54,320 bases of DNA. It comes from Temnopleurus reevesii. Lineage: Eukaryota > Echinodermata > Echinoidea > Temnopleuroida > Temnopleuridae. Positions 1 through 12,700 of this stretch are shown in pieces (position 1 is the first letter of the stretch; the number at the start of each line of letters is the position of its first letter). The position numbers and the translations under genes are program-made. Location of the stretch: assembly GCA_036244855.1 (NCBI GenBank), contig BQKZ01001034.1:30523-84842 (forward strand), in the 5' to 3' direction. Below the pieces are notes generated by a model. It was not told where the DNA came from. It ran no database searches and saw nothing but the letters and a program-made list of their open reading frames with translations.

Positions 1-622
1 AACCATGTCCATGTCCTCTCATTTCAACACCTTAATGACTAATTCTACCCCACATTCTGGGTGGCTACCTATCTCAAAAGGTTTACGCAACTCTTCTTCA
101 TATGTCTTGCATCAATGAATCATTAAAAATCAAACCAACAGAGATTCGTTGAGAGTTTTGATTTGAGTGAAAAGTTTTTAAAAATCAGGTCCACTCACTT
201 TCAGCGGGTCGGCTGGTGAAGGACAAAATTTTGGGCATTGTGAGTTTTTTAAATCTAAGTGAATAGTTAACAAAAATCAGGTCAGGCCACTTTCAGAGGG
301 TCGGTCATTGGAGCGCGTTCAAACATTTTTTTTTGCCTTATGGTACTGCAAATAAATGTGCAGATATTTTGAGAGAAAAAAAATTGAAAAGAAAATAGTT
401 ACTCTACATCTACATATTCAATCAAATTGAAAAAACAATTTCACATTACTAAACTCCAAGTGGTAGTCAGGTTCGAAAATGACTCTACATTTACAGCAAA
501 ACTTTTGAAAATTTTCAATGGAGAATAATAAAAAAGAAATATGAGTTAACCTACCAAGTAACCCAATGATACCAATATTTTCTTGGAAAACAAGGCATGA
601 TCAATATGAGTTACAACCTTAC
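1..622. other. Intron sequence with a short repeated motif
   Basis: This lies beyond exon 13 in the F-box gene. Two related segments, about 178-232 and 270-318, share AAAAATCAGGTC followed by CACTTTCAG.GGGTCGG. Otherwise it is AT-rich, with no coding signal seen. Confidence 0.5.
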
Positions 623-763
623 CTATCAAATGAGCCACTGATGACGACATCTTCTTGTAGAATAAGGCATGTAACAGCATCTGAATGGCATCTGATGATG
701 TGTTTACACTCAAAGTCAATCATGCTCCAAACACGCAGGGTGTTATCATGAGATCCAGTCACA
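623..763 (-). CDS. F-box/WD gene, exon 13: WD40 repeat (residues 843-889)
   Basis: Acceptor TTTACTTCTTACAG, donor GATAG/GTAAGG. It reads VTGSHDNTLRVWSMIDFECK, then CHSDAVTCLILQEDVVISGS. It completes the third blade and starts the fourth; the remaining blades must lie below position 1. Confidence 0.95.
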
Positions 764-3700
764 CTGTAAGAAGTAAAAGAAAATTAAGTTTGTAATTGAC
801 ATTGTCCAGTTTCATCTTTACATGATGAAATAAATCAACAATAAAATTTGAATGATTTTGATAGGTTATGATGCATTGGGTCACATATAGTGCAAGTCTT
901 TGCTGTTATCAACATAAAGCTCAGGAAAATAGGATCACAGTGGGATCACTGGACTAAATCTATCTTTCAATGCTTTTGATATTGATAACACATAGCAAAG
1001 AATTGTGACTTGCAGCAGACAATGTCATTAAAAATAATTGATGTCTTGTGATTTTAAAAGAATGAAATTGCAGAGTAGCAACTAAAATGTCCACTTATGA
1101 CTTAATCAGATATTAGTATGCTGAATGCATCAATGTTCGAATACAAGAACTATATCCAACATTTCTGAATGACGATTCACTCAGATAGTTATTTAAAATC
1201 CAATTGAAAATTACTCTTATATCATCGTATATCAATATTTTCATTTTGAATGAGTGTAACTAACAACTTTAAATTTATGGATGAATAAAATGTGCCAATT
1301 CTGTTGCCACATCCAATATTGTTGTGCTGTTAAAATAAGTAAGTTTTTTTTTTCAAGAATGTCAAAGCAGTTCACAGCTGCTTCATATTTTCAGAAGAAA
1401 TGGCGGAAGTGTGTCTTGCACCTTACTTTGATACAGTGTCTGCCTAAATGTCAGAGGAATACTATGCAGACAAACAAAAGAATTGCAGTTTATGGTGTTC
1501 CATATTTCCCCCATTTTCAAGGAGCATGACCAGTGGGGTGGTTAGGTGTGATGGTGACGTCAAGTTCAGTTTCTCAGTAAAAAAGGTTTTCACATAACAC
1601 CGCACAAACTGTAGTAACAAACAGCTGTTTTGCATATTTTCGTACCAATAATTCATACAACCTTTGGCATATAGGCTAGGTTCTTGAAATAATACAGGCT
1701 CTAACAAAGGTAATTTGTGAAAGCCTGTTACACAAGATTTACGGATCTATTTCTTACAAACATGATGCACTCTGTCAAAGTACAGATCAACCATCAAATT
1801 TCTGTGGTCACACTGTAATCATGCATTTGTATCTGAGGTGAACTATACGTGAATAATGACAAACCAAACATAGATCCAGAAAATAAAAAATATATATTAA
1901 ATATATATTACATTTTTCAAATGTTTCTTTTGGTAATTGTTGGGTGTTGGTTTGCAGCAGCACCTGATTCTCATTTTTTGTAATGTGTCACGCTTGAAAA
2001 GAGGAACATAAATCATGAATGATGTCATCATCAACATCATCAGCTGACCAGCCTCAAATTGTCAAAAACAGAGGACACTTCCATTAAAGTGACTTGTCAG
2101 TGATTCTCTACAAGGAGCCAATCAGAAAGCATGATTTCAGTAGCTTATTAGTGATGTGAGTGGGTGATGAGTTGATGAAACACCCTCCTGATTGGATCAA
2201 AGCAGAAAGGGAAGTGGGAGACCAGGTCAGTTGCCCCTCCCTTTCCCTCAAAGCAGCTTCTTCTCATTCAAACTTGTTTCGATAGGTTTTTTAGGGGTTG
2301 GGATTGACATGAAAACTGCAGAGCACGGAAAAGGTGACACATATATGCTTAAAGGTAGAATACTTCTTTTGCAGCCTAAAATTTGACTTTCCGAGATTGT
2401 TGTGTTATGTTGAAGAGTACTAAATGTTAGAACTTATCACCTAAAATTTGACTTTCCAAGATTGTTGTGTTATGTTGAAGAGTACTAAATGTTAGAACTT
2501 ATCACCAATCAATTAAGCACAAAGATTGGTCATGATAGGCGGATTTATAGTTATTCCAATAATAATTCTTCTATTCGGGCCTCGAACTAATGGACCGTGC
2601 GTTCAAAATTCAAAACAGCCGTTAACCCCTCGTTGACCAATAGCGCAAGAGTCTCTCTCAGTGCGTAGTCCGCATGGTGTGGCAGTGTATTGAAGTGCGC
2701 ACTGTACGGTATGTGCTCTTATGTTTTGTGTGTGTGTGTGGTACCGTAATACGCTAGGAGTATCACGATACCGTTGGTGTCAAGATGAATTATGATAGAA
2801 TAGATTTTTATTTGAATTAAATATTCTGGACTACATTCGACCAGAATACTTTATAGAGGTTATTATTTTGGCATATCTGAGGTACACAACAAGTTGTAAG
2901 CATAACCGTAATGTGTGCAAATGTAGTTTTCTACGTTTAAGGGACTTTTTGTAAATGCTGAGATTAGATTATCAGTCAATCAAGCAATCAATGTTCTTGT
3001 TCAATTCAATTCGTACTTCAGGAAAAAAAGCCCAAACAAACAAACAAACAAACAAACAATTTAAAAAAAAGTCATAAAAATACCTTGGCAAACTTTTTTT
3101 CCACATTTCTCCTGGTTCTAAAATCTTTTGCCCTTTACAGACATTAATGACAAAAACTTTTGATTATTGAACAAGAACCATTAGGAGACAAAATGTTGTA
3201 AATATGTGAAAGGATGCATGAAATCAAAATATAGAAAATGTTTTATTCACAAAATTATATGTGTGTTCTCTATTTTTCTCTTTTTTAAAATTAGAACATG
3301 ATTTTATGCTAAAATATTCAAGTAGAAAGACCATTAATAAATGGAAAGAAACCTGAAAAGAGATACTGACAACAGAAATATGATTTTATTTTCACACAGC
3401 TTCATGACGTTATTGATGGACAAATAATAACAACAATGAATCGTCTTCGGCACGAGTACAAACATAAAGATATTAGAAGCGAAACTAGTAAAAATTAGGA
3501 TGATATGATGCGAACTTCCATGGCGGAAAAGGGCAACACGTTGAACTGACTATAGGAAATGAATGCCGACATAAGTGGAACAGTCCTTTTTGTAGATCCT
3601 ACGACAGCATATCAAAATTTAGATGACAGGTTATAATGCAGCCCCGCCTCAACGATAATCAAAGAATGGGGAATGGCGACAAGGTCTGGCGAAAATCCAG

Positions 3701-6700
3701 TTAATGGGCAAGTTAGGAGTACAGAAGAGAGTAGGAGAGGGAAAGAAAGGGGTGATGCTTGTAGAAGATGAGCATAACCAAACGCTTCTCAGATCAGTAA
3801 CAGTGATTCTTCCAGCACAAGACAGTCTGTGATACCTCTTCCACACACAGCAAAGCAGGTGTGGGACCAGGGCCTACATCAGAATTCAACCTTCGATCTT
3901 TAATCACATAATCTGCATGGAGTCAGAAGATGAACATCTAACTCAGATCTGGAGTTCTTCAAACATCATGGGGCACCAAAGTGCCATGTCTTGAATGACA
4001 ATGGCATGTGATTTGATGGAGAATGGAGAATAAGTTGGATCTGGATAAGATAACAATTATGCTTTCTTCTGACTTTCTTTTGTCTGGTTTGATGATGGTG
4101 CAAGACAAATAGGAAACCTGTTGCGATTGGTCGATGATTGTCGGAAGCCTGGAAGGCATCATTGGTGCCAAGATTAATTACTCCTAACGAAGCATTCTGT
4201 AACACCCATGCTTGCCCTCTGGTCCATCTCCAAGGATAGATTAGATCACCATACTTAAGTTTGCTTTCTTCATCAAATGTATGATTTGAGAGTTCTGAGA
4301 AAGATCTTTATTGTAAGACTTTTAGGAACAAAAGCCTCTTGGTGACAATAAATCACCCCCTGATGAAGCAGTTTTTCTCTAGGATAAAACCATATCTTTA
4401 AAAAGGGAGATGTGAGAATAGATTAATATCATCGTGAAGTAGAATTGAACATGATTGGGCTATATCTGTGATTTGACTGAATTTTTCTTTAATATAACAT
4501 TCTGTTTGAATATTCCTAGGAAGTTTGGCTCAAATCTGTTAAAAAAAAGAGTTTGTAATCACCGTAATATGTGTGTCTCTTATACTTTTTTTTTTTGGGG
4601 GGGGGCTGATAAAGTAAACTTAATGTAACTAAAATGAAAGTTGAAAGTTGTTTTTAATGAAGTACGTATACTAATTCAACTGCCTTCCTTTTAATGATCT
4701 TGGGACCTACAAACCCTTTGTTTTGAATCAATATTTGTAGAAATGCAACTGAGCACTCGGCATGTTTTGTTTTACATGTTGTGAAAATTAACTTTCTATA
4801 TCAGCAGGATTTTAATAAAAAACGTGTGTTTCATCTCTAAGGAATTTCAAATCAATTTACACAAAATAATTTTCTTGATGAAGTATGGTACTAAAATCTA
4901 ATCTTACTGATTTGCTGTATATGATACTTTCCAAAATCTTTTTCTTAATCAACCCCTCATGAATGATACTGTATTAAGAGTGACCTCACAATGACTGCTA
5001 AGAGTGTCATTTCTACAAGATTGCACTTTAGATGATATCAATACAGGTACACTTGTAAGTTAGAGAAATAAAGTTATAAAATTCCAATTCTCAATTGAGA
5101 GCTTTAGGTATCTGTTTTTCTAATTGGATGCATTTCAAATCATTTGAAATGTAGCCTACTCTGCAGTGATATTCTTCCACTTGAAAAGTAAAAAGCTTAC
5201 TCATTGATAAGGGGAACATTTTTTATAGATCTGAATCACTCTGATTAAAATGATTTATCTTTTACTTTATGAGAAGGATAGATTACAGCAATATTTAAAG
5301 TTTACTTGTCACGAAAGCCTCCCACATTGGCACCTCATACATTTGAATAGAAGGATCCCTTTTACAAATGCCAAGTTCACTAGTAGCATTCCTAAAAGCA
5401 CATGTAATTGGTTAGATTCAAATTGCATTAAGTACATTCATAGAATAGCCGTGTGTCATCAATTGATATTTGTCAGATGACTAACAGCCATTTCAACCGC
5501 AACAAAACATGATCCATAGGGAGATGGTAAAGGAAAAATTTAAATCCCTCTCAGGGTTTTAAATGGTATCATTCAGTGTTTCTATAAGCCCTATATAAAG
5601 TTTTCATTAGAAGACTGTTCAATAAGCTTATTGCTTATAAGCTCATTGGAATATAACATTTGGGGACTTGACAGGAAGATGATTTTGAAATCTCTGGGAG
5701 GAATCAATCAATTACACATTCAGAGGAAAAAAATATTTGACTTCCTTTTGCAAGATACTGCTAACATAGGAAATGTGACAATTACTTTCAATCATCTCTA
5801 AACAAGAACTATTGGGCTTCTGTTTTCATCTTTAGTATTGCTGAGTTGGAGACAATGATACTTTCAAACATTTATATAATATTTGGATGGCAATGAATGG
5901 AATACCAGGGAATATTGCACGAGTTAGGGCAATATTGCACGAATCGAAGATGAGTGCAATATTGGCCCTAACGAGTGCAATATTCCCGGTATTTCATGAA
6001 ATNNNNNNNNNNNNNNNNNNNNNNNNNNNNNNNNNNNNNNNNNNNNNNNNNNNNNNNNNNNNNNNNNNNNNNNNNNNNNNNNNNNNNNNNNNNNNNNNNN
6101 NNNNNNNNNNNNNNNNNNNNNNNNNNNNNNNNNNNNNNNNNNNNNNNNNNNNNNNNNNNNNNNNNNNNNNNNNNNNNNNNNNNNNNNNNNNNNNNNNNNN
6201 NNNNNNNNNNTATATTGGATGGCTTCATTTCATGAAATACCAGGAATATTGCACTCGTTAGGGCCAATATTGCACTCATCTTCGATTCGTGCAATATTGC
6301 CCTAACTCGTGCAATATTTCCTGGTATTCCATTTATTGCCATCCAATATTATATAAATGTTGCACGGCTTAAAACTCTCATATAGATAATAATTAATAAC
6401 ATTCTCAAATTATAATTAATATTTTTTGTTTATCATCTTGATATTTCAGACTTGGTAACTAACAGATCTTTCTTTAAATTTTCATCTTAACTCACTGCAT
6501 AGAGCATACTACCCCATTTCTTTCTACTTATTATTTCACATAGATATTTTTTAAGCTACCAAAAATAAAAAATGAATAAAATACTAAAATTTATGAAGCA
6601 TATATATGTATATGCATAGATGCATAAAATTGTAAACTGACAAGAACAATGAAGAATATCTTTCTTCTGTATATTTCATTTCATTTATTAACATGTAGAC

Positions 6701-9700
6701 CAAAAAAATAGCATTGATTTTTCTGAAAAAAAGGTTGCATAGGAATGGTAATGGCTCTGAACAAGCAATATCATACTCATTAAAAAAATTGCCTTGAGAA
6801 AACTTCAGCATGAATAAGAGAATGAATGAATGATTCCTATAATAAAGTTACAAAAATCAGAAACACAAATGCTTTGAGTGGCACACTTACAGTAGACGGT
6901 CATTGAACTGGAGACACGATACAACGCCTGTGTGGCCAGAAAGTTCCGCCAGCATCTCAAACCTCACAATGTCCCACACCATAACCGACATGTCCCAAGA
7001 CCCTGATACAATGTGACACTCATCAAACTGCAGACAGCGGATTCCTCCCTAGTGAAACACATCAAACACAGAGAAAGAAAATAAATGTACATTGTACTTC
7101 ATTATTGACTACAATTTCATGCTTTCACATTTTCAGGATTCGAAATACATTGTTTCATATAAAAATCCTTTATTCAACATTGTTCTTACAAAAATAAGTT
7201 TTCTGTTAGTGATGAATCTTGTTAAATTGCAGACTTCAAGTTCCTCCCCTATGATACAAGAACACCTCACAGGGAAGTATACATTGTTTTCAAAAACTGG
7301 AGCAAGACATAAGATTTATTTCTTTTTAGATTTAAAGCCACACTTTCCACAGAAATATATTTTGTACAAATTGTCTTCAGCAAGTATAAGAGCCTGAGAT
7401 AAAGACTTCTTAAAGTGTAGATAACAGAAAAGGGAGCTTGCCCCCAAATATTTTTGATGTGTGTGACTGTGTGTGTGTGTTTGTGAGAGAGTGTGGTGTA
7501 TCAGTGCCCCTCTCCCCCCAGAAATCTCAAACATTCCACCAACTGGCAGAATCACATTCCTTGAATACAAGCAATGCCACTTACATGTATATGAGGGCTA
7601 CATGTAGATTTATCACCAATACCTAACTGAAAGTAACATTTATGAAATAATAACTGCAAAGATATTCAGAAGAATTGATACTGGTTAAAAAGTGACAAAC
7701 ACTGATGAATTACATTCCTCAGGCTGTTCTTGAAATTATTATTATTTTTTTTTCACTAAGGTGCTCTTGTCAATCAAAGCATTTGAATGCATTCACTGCT
7801 TTCTAACAAACTTCTCAAAAGACAGATGCCTCAATCTTTGATCAACAGATGACCTGTCATTCTGATGGCACAATCGTACTCTATAGACACAATGAGATAT
7901 TATCAATCATATTTTCTGGATCTCTTTGAAATATACCATTTGAATAGGTGACAAAATACCAAATAACCACACCTTTCTTCGATGAATATTTTAGTTCATT
8001 ATTTGACCTAGCCTGCTTTCAGAAAATAAGAATAAGAAATAGAGGAATCTGTAACCACTTAAATTCTTTTAAATGATAGTGTTACATACTTGGATGTTTA
8101 CTCAATTTCTTAAACTTACCCTCAAATATTTCATCAATATGGACTTGAAATAGTTCTATTCATTGATTAGTCATTAATTTCTAAGAAGAACTTTACAAAC
8201 TTAAAAATCATGCTCACATCATCAATGATTCTTCAGAAACAAATTGGGGTATTAAGCATCAATATGACACAAACTGCAAAGGAAGAAAAATTGTACCCCC
8301 TACATCACCAACATCACAAATAATGCCTCCAGCACCATTTTACAGTGGTGAGGGCATACAAATCAGTTTAAACTGACTTATCATAGATTCATGTTGTTAA
8401 GATGTGATGCATGAATATAATATTTAAAAAATAAAGTCATAATCTAGAGAAGGTTAATTCGCTTAGACCAGTAAAATCACTGATTAAGAATTAAATCAAG
8501 GAAATATCAAAGAGATATGATAACAAATAAGATTTCTCTAAACTTTACAGACCCTACCAAATGTCTGACCTAAAAACTTAAAATTGATTGTAAATGAAGA
8601 CAATGGTGGTGGCAAGTTCATTTCAGGTGACCAGACACAGTGAACTCTTGCATTCATTGTCAGCAATTCATGAGAGGTACCTTTACATTGCAAGACTGGA
8701 AAAAACTTAAAACAATTTTCAAAGTTTTAGTGTAAGTACTTTGAGAGTATCCTTAAGGGGGCCAGTCTGGTAAAATAGAGTGAAATGAACTTCAATAATG
8801 ATTTCTAAATATATCTTTACTTGAATAAGTAAACCCCAACAAACCATACATTTTTGGAAGGTTGAGACAATGGAGAATCTAAATCTGCTTCAAAAATTTA
8901 TTTATCTTATTAAATATGCAAATTATATGCAAATTTGTCAAGGACAACAAAATATTAAAGTGCTCATTGTTTGTACTACTACTCAAATTATACTTGAGAT
9001 ATCAAAGCTCTTGTGTGTGATTTTGATAGTATATGGTAAGCAAAGCAATCCTATGACACCATTTGAATAATTTTCATCATTTACATATAATTAACATATT
9101 TCAAAGAAAAAACAGAAATTTGAGTGAGATTTGCCAATAACTTTGCTTATGAGGTAGGTATGCAGAAAAACCATCATAGGATTGTTTTTTGTGTAAAAAC
9201 AAATATTCCTGCCAATTTTTATGTAATTCTGATGAATATTTCTCAAGTTATAGCAATTTTTGTCCAAAATTTTTAATTCCGAGATAATTAGCATTTTATA
9301 AAGGATATAATAAGAATTTACATAAAAGTCGTGATTATTCATCATTTGTTGGCTTTAAATTGCTTTTAGCGATTGAAAGGTTGAAAGTTGAAAGTTGAAA
9401 GGCACATTTCAAATTATCACTAAAGCAAAAAACAAAAAAAAACAATTTTTTTTTTTTTACCAGACTGGCCCCCTTAACTTCCTTCCCCTGCCCTCCCCCC
9501 CCCCAAAAAAAATGAAGGGGAAATTTCCTTGTTCCATCCAGAAGCTTTAGCAGTACCGAAAATTTGCCAGTAAGTCATAACTATGTATATAGCATGCTTG
9601 ACATCGAATTTAAAAAAAAAGGCAGGTAATGAATAATATTCTGACTTTTTAATGAAAACGTATACAGGTGGTACTAACTGTTCACAAGAAAAGTAGTTTT

Positions 9701-12700
9701 TCCCAATAGCTTTTCCAAGTGTAAGTGGGTTTATAATCATGTCTGTCAAGCCTCTACCACAGAAACATATCCTACCCTAAGGTATACACACTGATGATGT
9801 CAAGAGATTTCATAAACAGTAATACAATTTGATAGATCATGTTTGTTGCCTGATTCGATTAAAACCAGATATCTTATTTACTTTCCGGATATGAACTTCT
9901 GTGCAAAACAGTTCCAAGAAGACAAATCTGTGAATGTAATTTGTGTTCTGTGACGTAAAATGATGGTTAACTTGCCTGTCCACAAGGTATAAGGATTACA
10001 AAATACTTTGTGAATAAGTAAGAAAAACAGATAAATTTCTTATGATTATCATTGTTATTCATGCCAGAGAAGGGTAATTCAGATTTGACCACATGTCAAT
10101 TACAATAAATCCTTTTTCTAAGTTTATGTGATTAGGTACAAAGCTCAAATGCATGTCTTTAAGTATCTAGACTTCTGTATTTCATTAGGAATGGAAGAAA
10201 AGCAAGATTGCAAAATAAATTCTTGCTTGACAGTTCCTCAAAATGCCATTTACTGTGTGGATGTGACTAATACTGTTATCAAACGTACAATAGAAGAAGG
10301 AATACTGTATAAGCTTGAATTTGCAAATTTCAAGACCATGAATTCGTGAACATTTTAACTCATTATAATTCTCATACATCGCTGTACAATAAATATTCAC
10401 AATGTGAAAATAACAATGCACTATGTCGTATATCTGAAATTCAGTTAATGCACTAAAATGTAAGTACGCCATGATATCGGCTTTTCCTAAACCCATCTCT
10501 CCCTCGTCTCCATCTGTAAATTATCCCTTTCTCCATCAAATCTCTTCCACACACACTCTCCCTCTCTCTCTCTCTACATATCCATACCTCTGTTACTGGA
10601 TTTCTCTCTCAAACTGACCCTTTCACTCCACCTCTATTATGTCCATCCTTTTTACCAGTCAGACATATCATGCCAGTATATTAACCTTTCATTTCGTTAT
10701 TACTTTATTTAACATTCTATAAACTCTTATGATTAACATTGACTAGCATGGTCACTTATGCCCATGAATTATACAACTCTAAAATTAATCCCAAATTCAA
10801 TTTTCCTATACGTCACAACTCATGAGTCCACACAGGCTGATACGAATCGGAAACAAACTGGTATCAATTACAGAGCTGCTGCTCTCAGAAAACATTTGAA
10901 TTACTGAAATGCTTCGAAAGTACATCTGAGTATAAAGTGCAGCCAAATCTGGCGCAAAGACCAGAAAAAGACAATGAATCCTCCTTCTGATTCCTGATTT
11001 CATTAGCTGGATGATGGAAGGGAGATGAAAGCAATCTTCTAATAGGGATCAATGAACTTCACAGGCAATGAAGAAGGAGATAATGACAAAGGCTGAGTTG
11101 TGTTCTCTGCTTCACATATGTTTCTGGGTGGGATGTACTTTGGAAGGGTATCATCAAATAGATGCAAAAGCATTGTCACATTGACACATATCATTTACAC
11201 TCAACCCAAGCATATATACAAAGTAAACATACAATTTCAACTGTAAGAATACTCTGAAAAATATATTCTACTCAATACAAAGATGATATAACTCCCCCAT
11301 TCACAATAAAAATTTTCAACAGTGTTTTCTTGTAGAACTAGAAGCATTTCATTACTAATTAGCTAGATCTTGTGTGAAAATAAAGATTAGATATGCGTAG
11401 TTAAAAATATCAATTTTCAGAATTTTACTAATTAGCTAGATCTTGTGTGAAAATAAAGATTAGATATGCGTAGTTAAAAATATCAATTTTCAGAAGTAAT
11501 AAGTGATCTGTATTCGAAAGTTAATTTCAAGCAAACAAATGGTCATATATATCTTAAGTCAATGTAAAAAGTGCATTTTAGGTTGTGTCTTTGTAAGAAA
11601 TAAAATCATTTCAAAATCAAAATGTTACTGTCATTTCTAAGAAACTGATTTTGGGGTAAATATCCATTTAGTTGATGCAGTGATCCTACGATCCTCATGC
11701 AATGCTCCGAGGTCAGGGATCTAAATGGTGGTTATTAAAGCGAAAGATGAATCCAATGTACAAGAGAAGTGTTTAATTCAGGAAATTTTGTTCAAAGGAA
11801 CTTGTTAGACTTTTGAATAGTAACAGTTTTGAAGAGGAGAATGATTTCTTGGATGTTAATTTTGCATCATCCTCTGGCTACCTAGATACTGCACATGGAA
11901 GTATCTAACCACTAATAGCAATCAGCTACCTAAAAAGTTTTGTTTGGTTGCCCTCCATCCACCAGCCCTCTGAAATTGGCCTGGCCTGATTTGTTTTTAT
12001 TTTCATTCACATAATGAAAAGAAATGAAATGTTCATAAATATACACATGAAATTGGGAATTAAAGAGTAAGTTAGGATATTTCATTGCCCATTTCTTAGT
12101 CCCTTCTACAGTATGTATTCATTATTTTCCAATATACAGCAATATAGCCATCTGTTTCTGGGGAATATGGCTTTTTTTTGGGGGGGGGGTGGTGGGGGCT
12201 TCAAGATCCTGGTTACTTAAAGGCTGAGGGTTCTAATCATGTAAAATTTTGAAAAAAAAGTTTTCATGTAAAATTTTGTTCAAACTAAAAGAAAAAAGAA
12301 AAACTTCTAACCAACCAACGCTAGATGTCAAAAATACAATTCTTGAGCAACCAAACAAATTTTTCTTGGCCTAAAGCACGACCAAGCTGTGTCCTTCACT
12401 CGTGAATTCCATAATCCTCATTAAGAGACCTGACTAGACAATACCCATCATAATCAAAGATGGAAGTTATTAATGAAACCTTTGTATTAAAGTGCACCAA
12501 CATCAGCCTCACTCCATGAGCTGCATTCCTATCAAGTACATTTACTTCTTTCAAAGTCAAAGCGCTCCAGGCCACCCATAAGCCTTCAGAAGGCATTGCG
12601 ACAGAAGCAAGGTCGCTAGATTGGAAGACGATACTTAAAATAGTAATAAGCTTTGATGTATTGATTCTATGCTGTTTTAGACTAAATAAGCCTCCATTAA

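Larger units (their letters stand above)
764..5874. other. Intron 12, proximal part: mostly non-coding
   Basis: It holds a tandem duplication (2377-2505), a MITE-like end near 2190, a GC-richer patch 2570-2770, (GT)n at 2730, (CAAA)n at 3036-3058 and a poly-T/poly-G run near 4590. No exon with convincing family similarity was found on either strand; the short open frames show no domain. Confidence 0.5.

Noticed and set aside
5887..6342. Open frames of 86-131 codons across N runs (also 19850-20249)
   Set aside because: They read through unknown bases and palindromic repeats; no real protein evidence.
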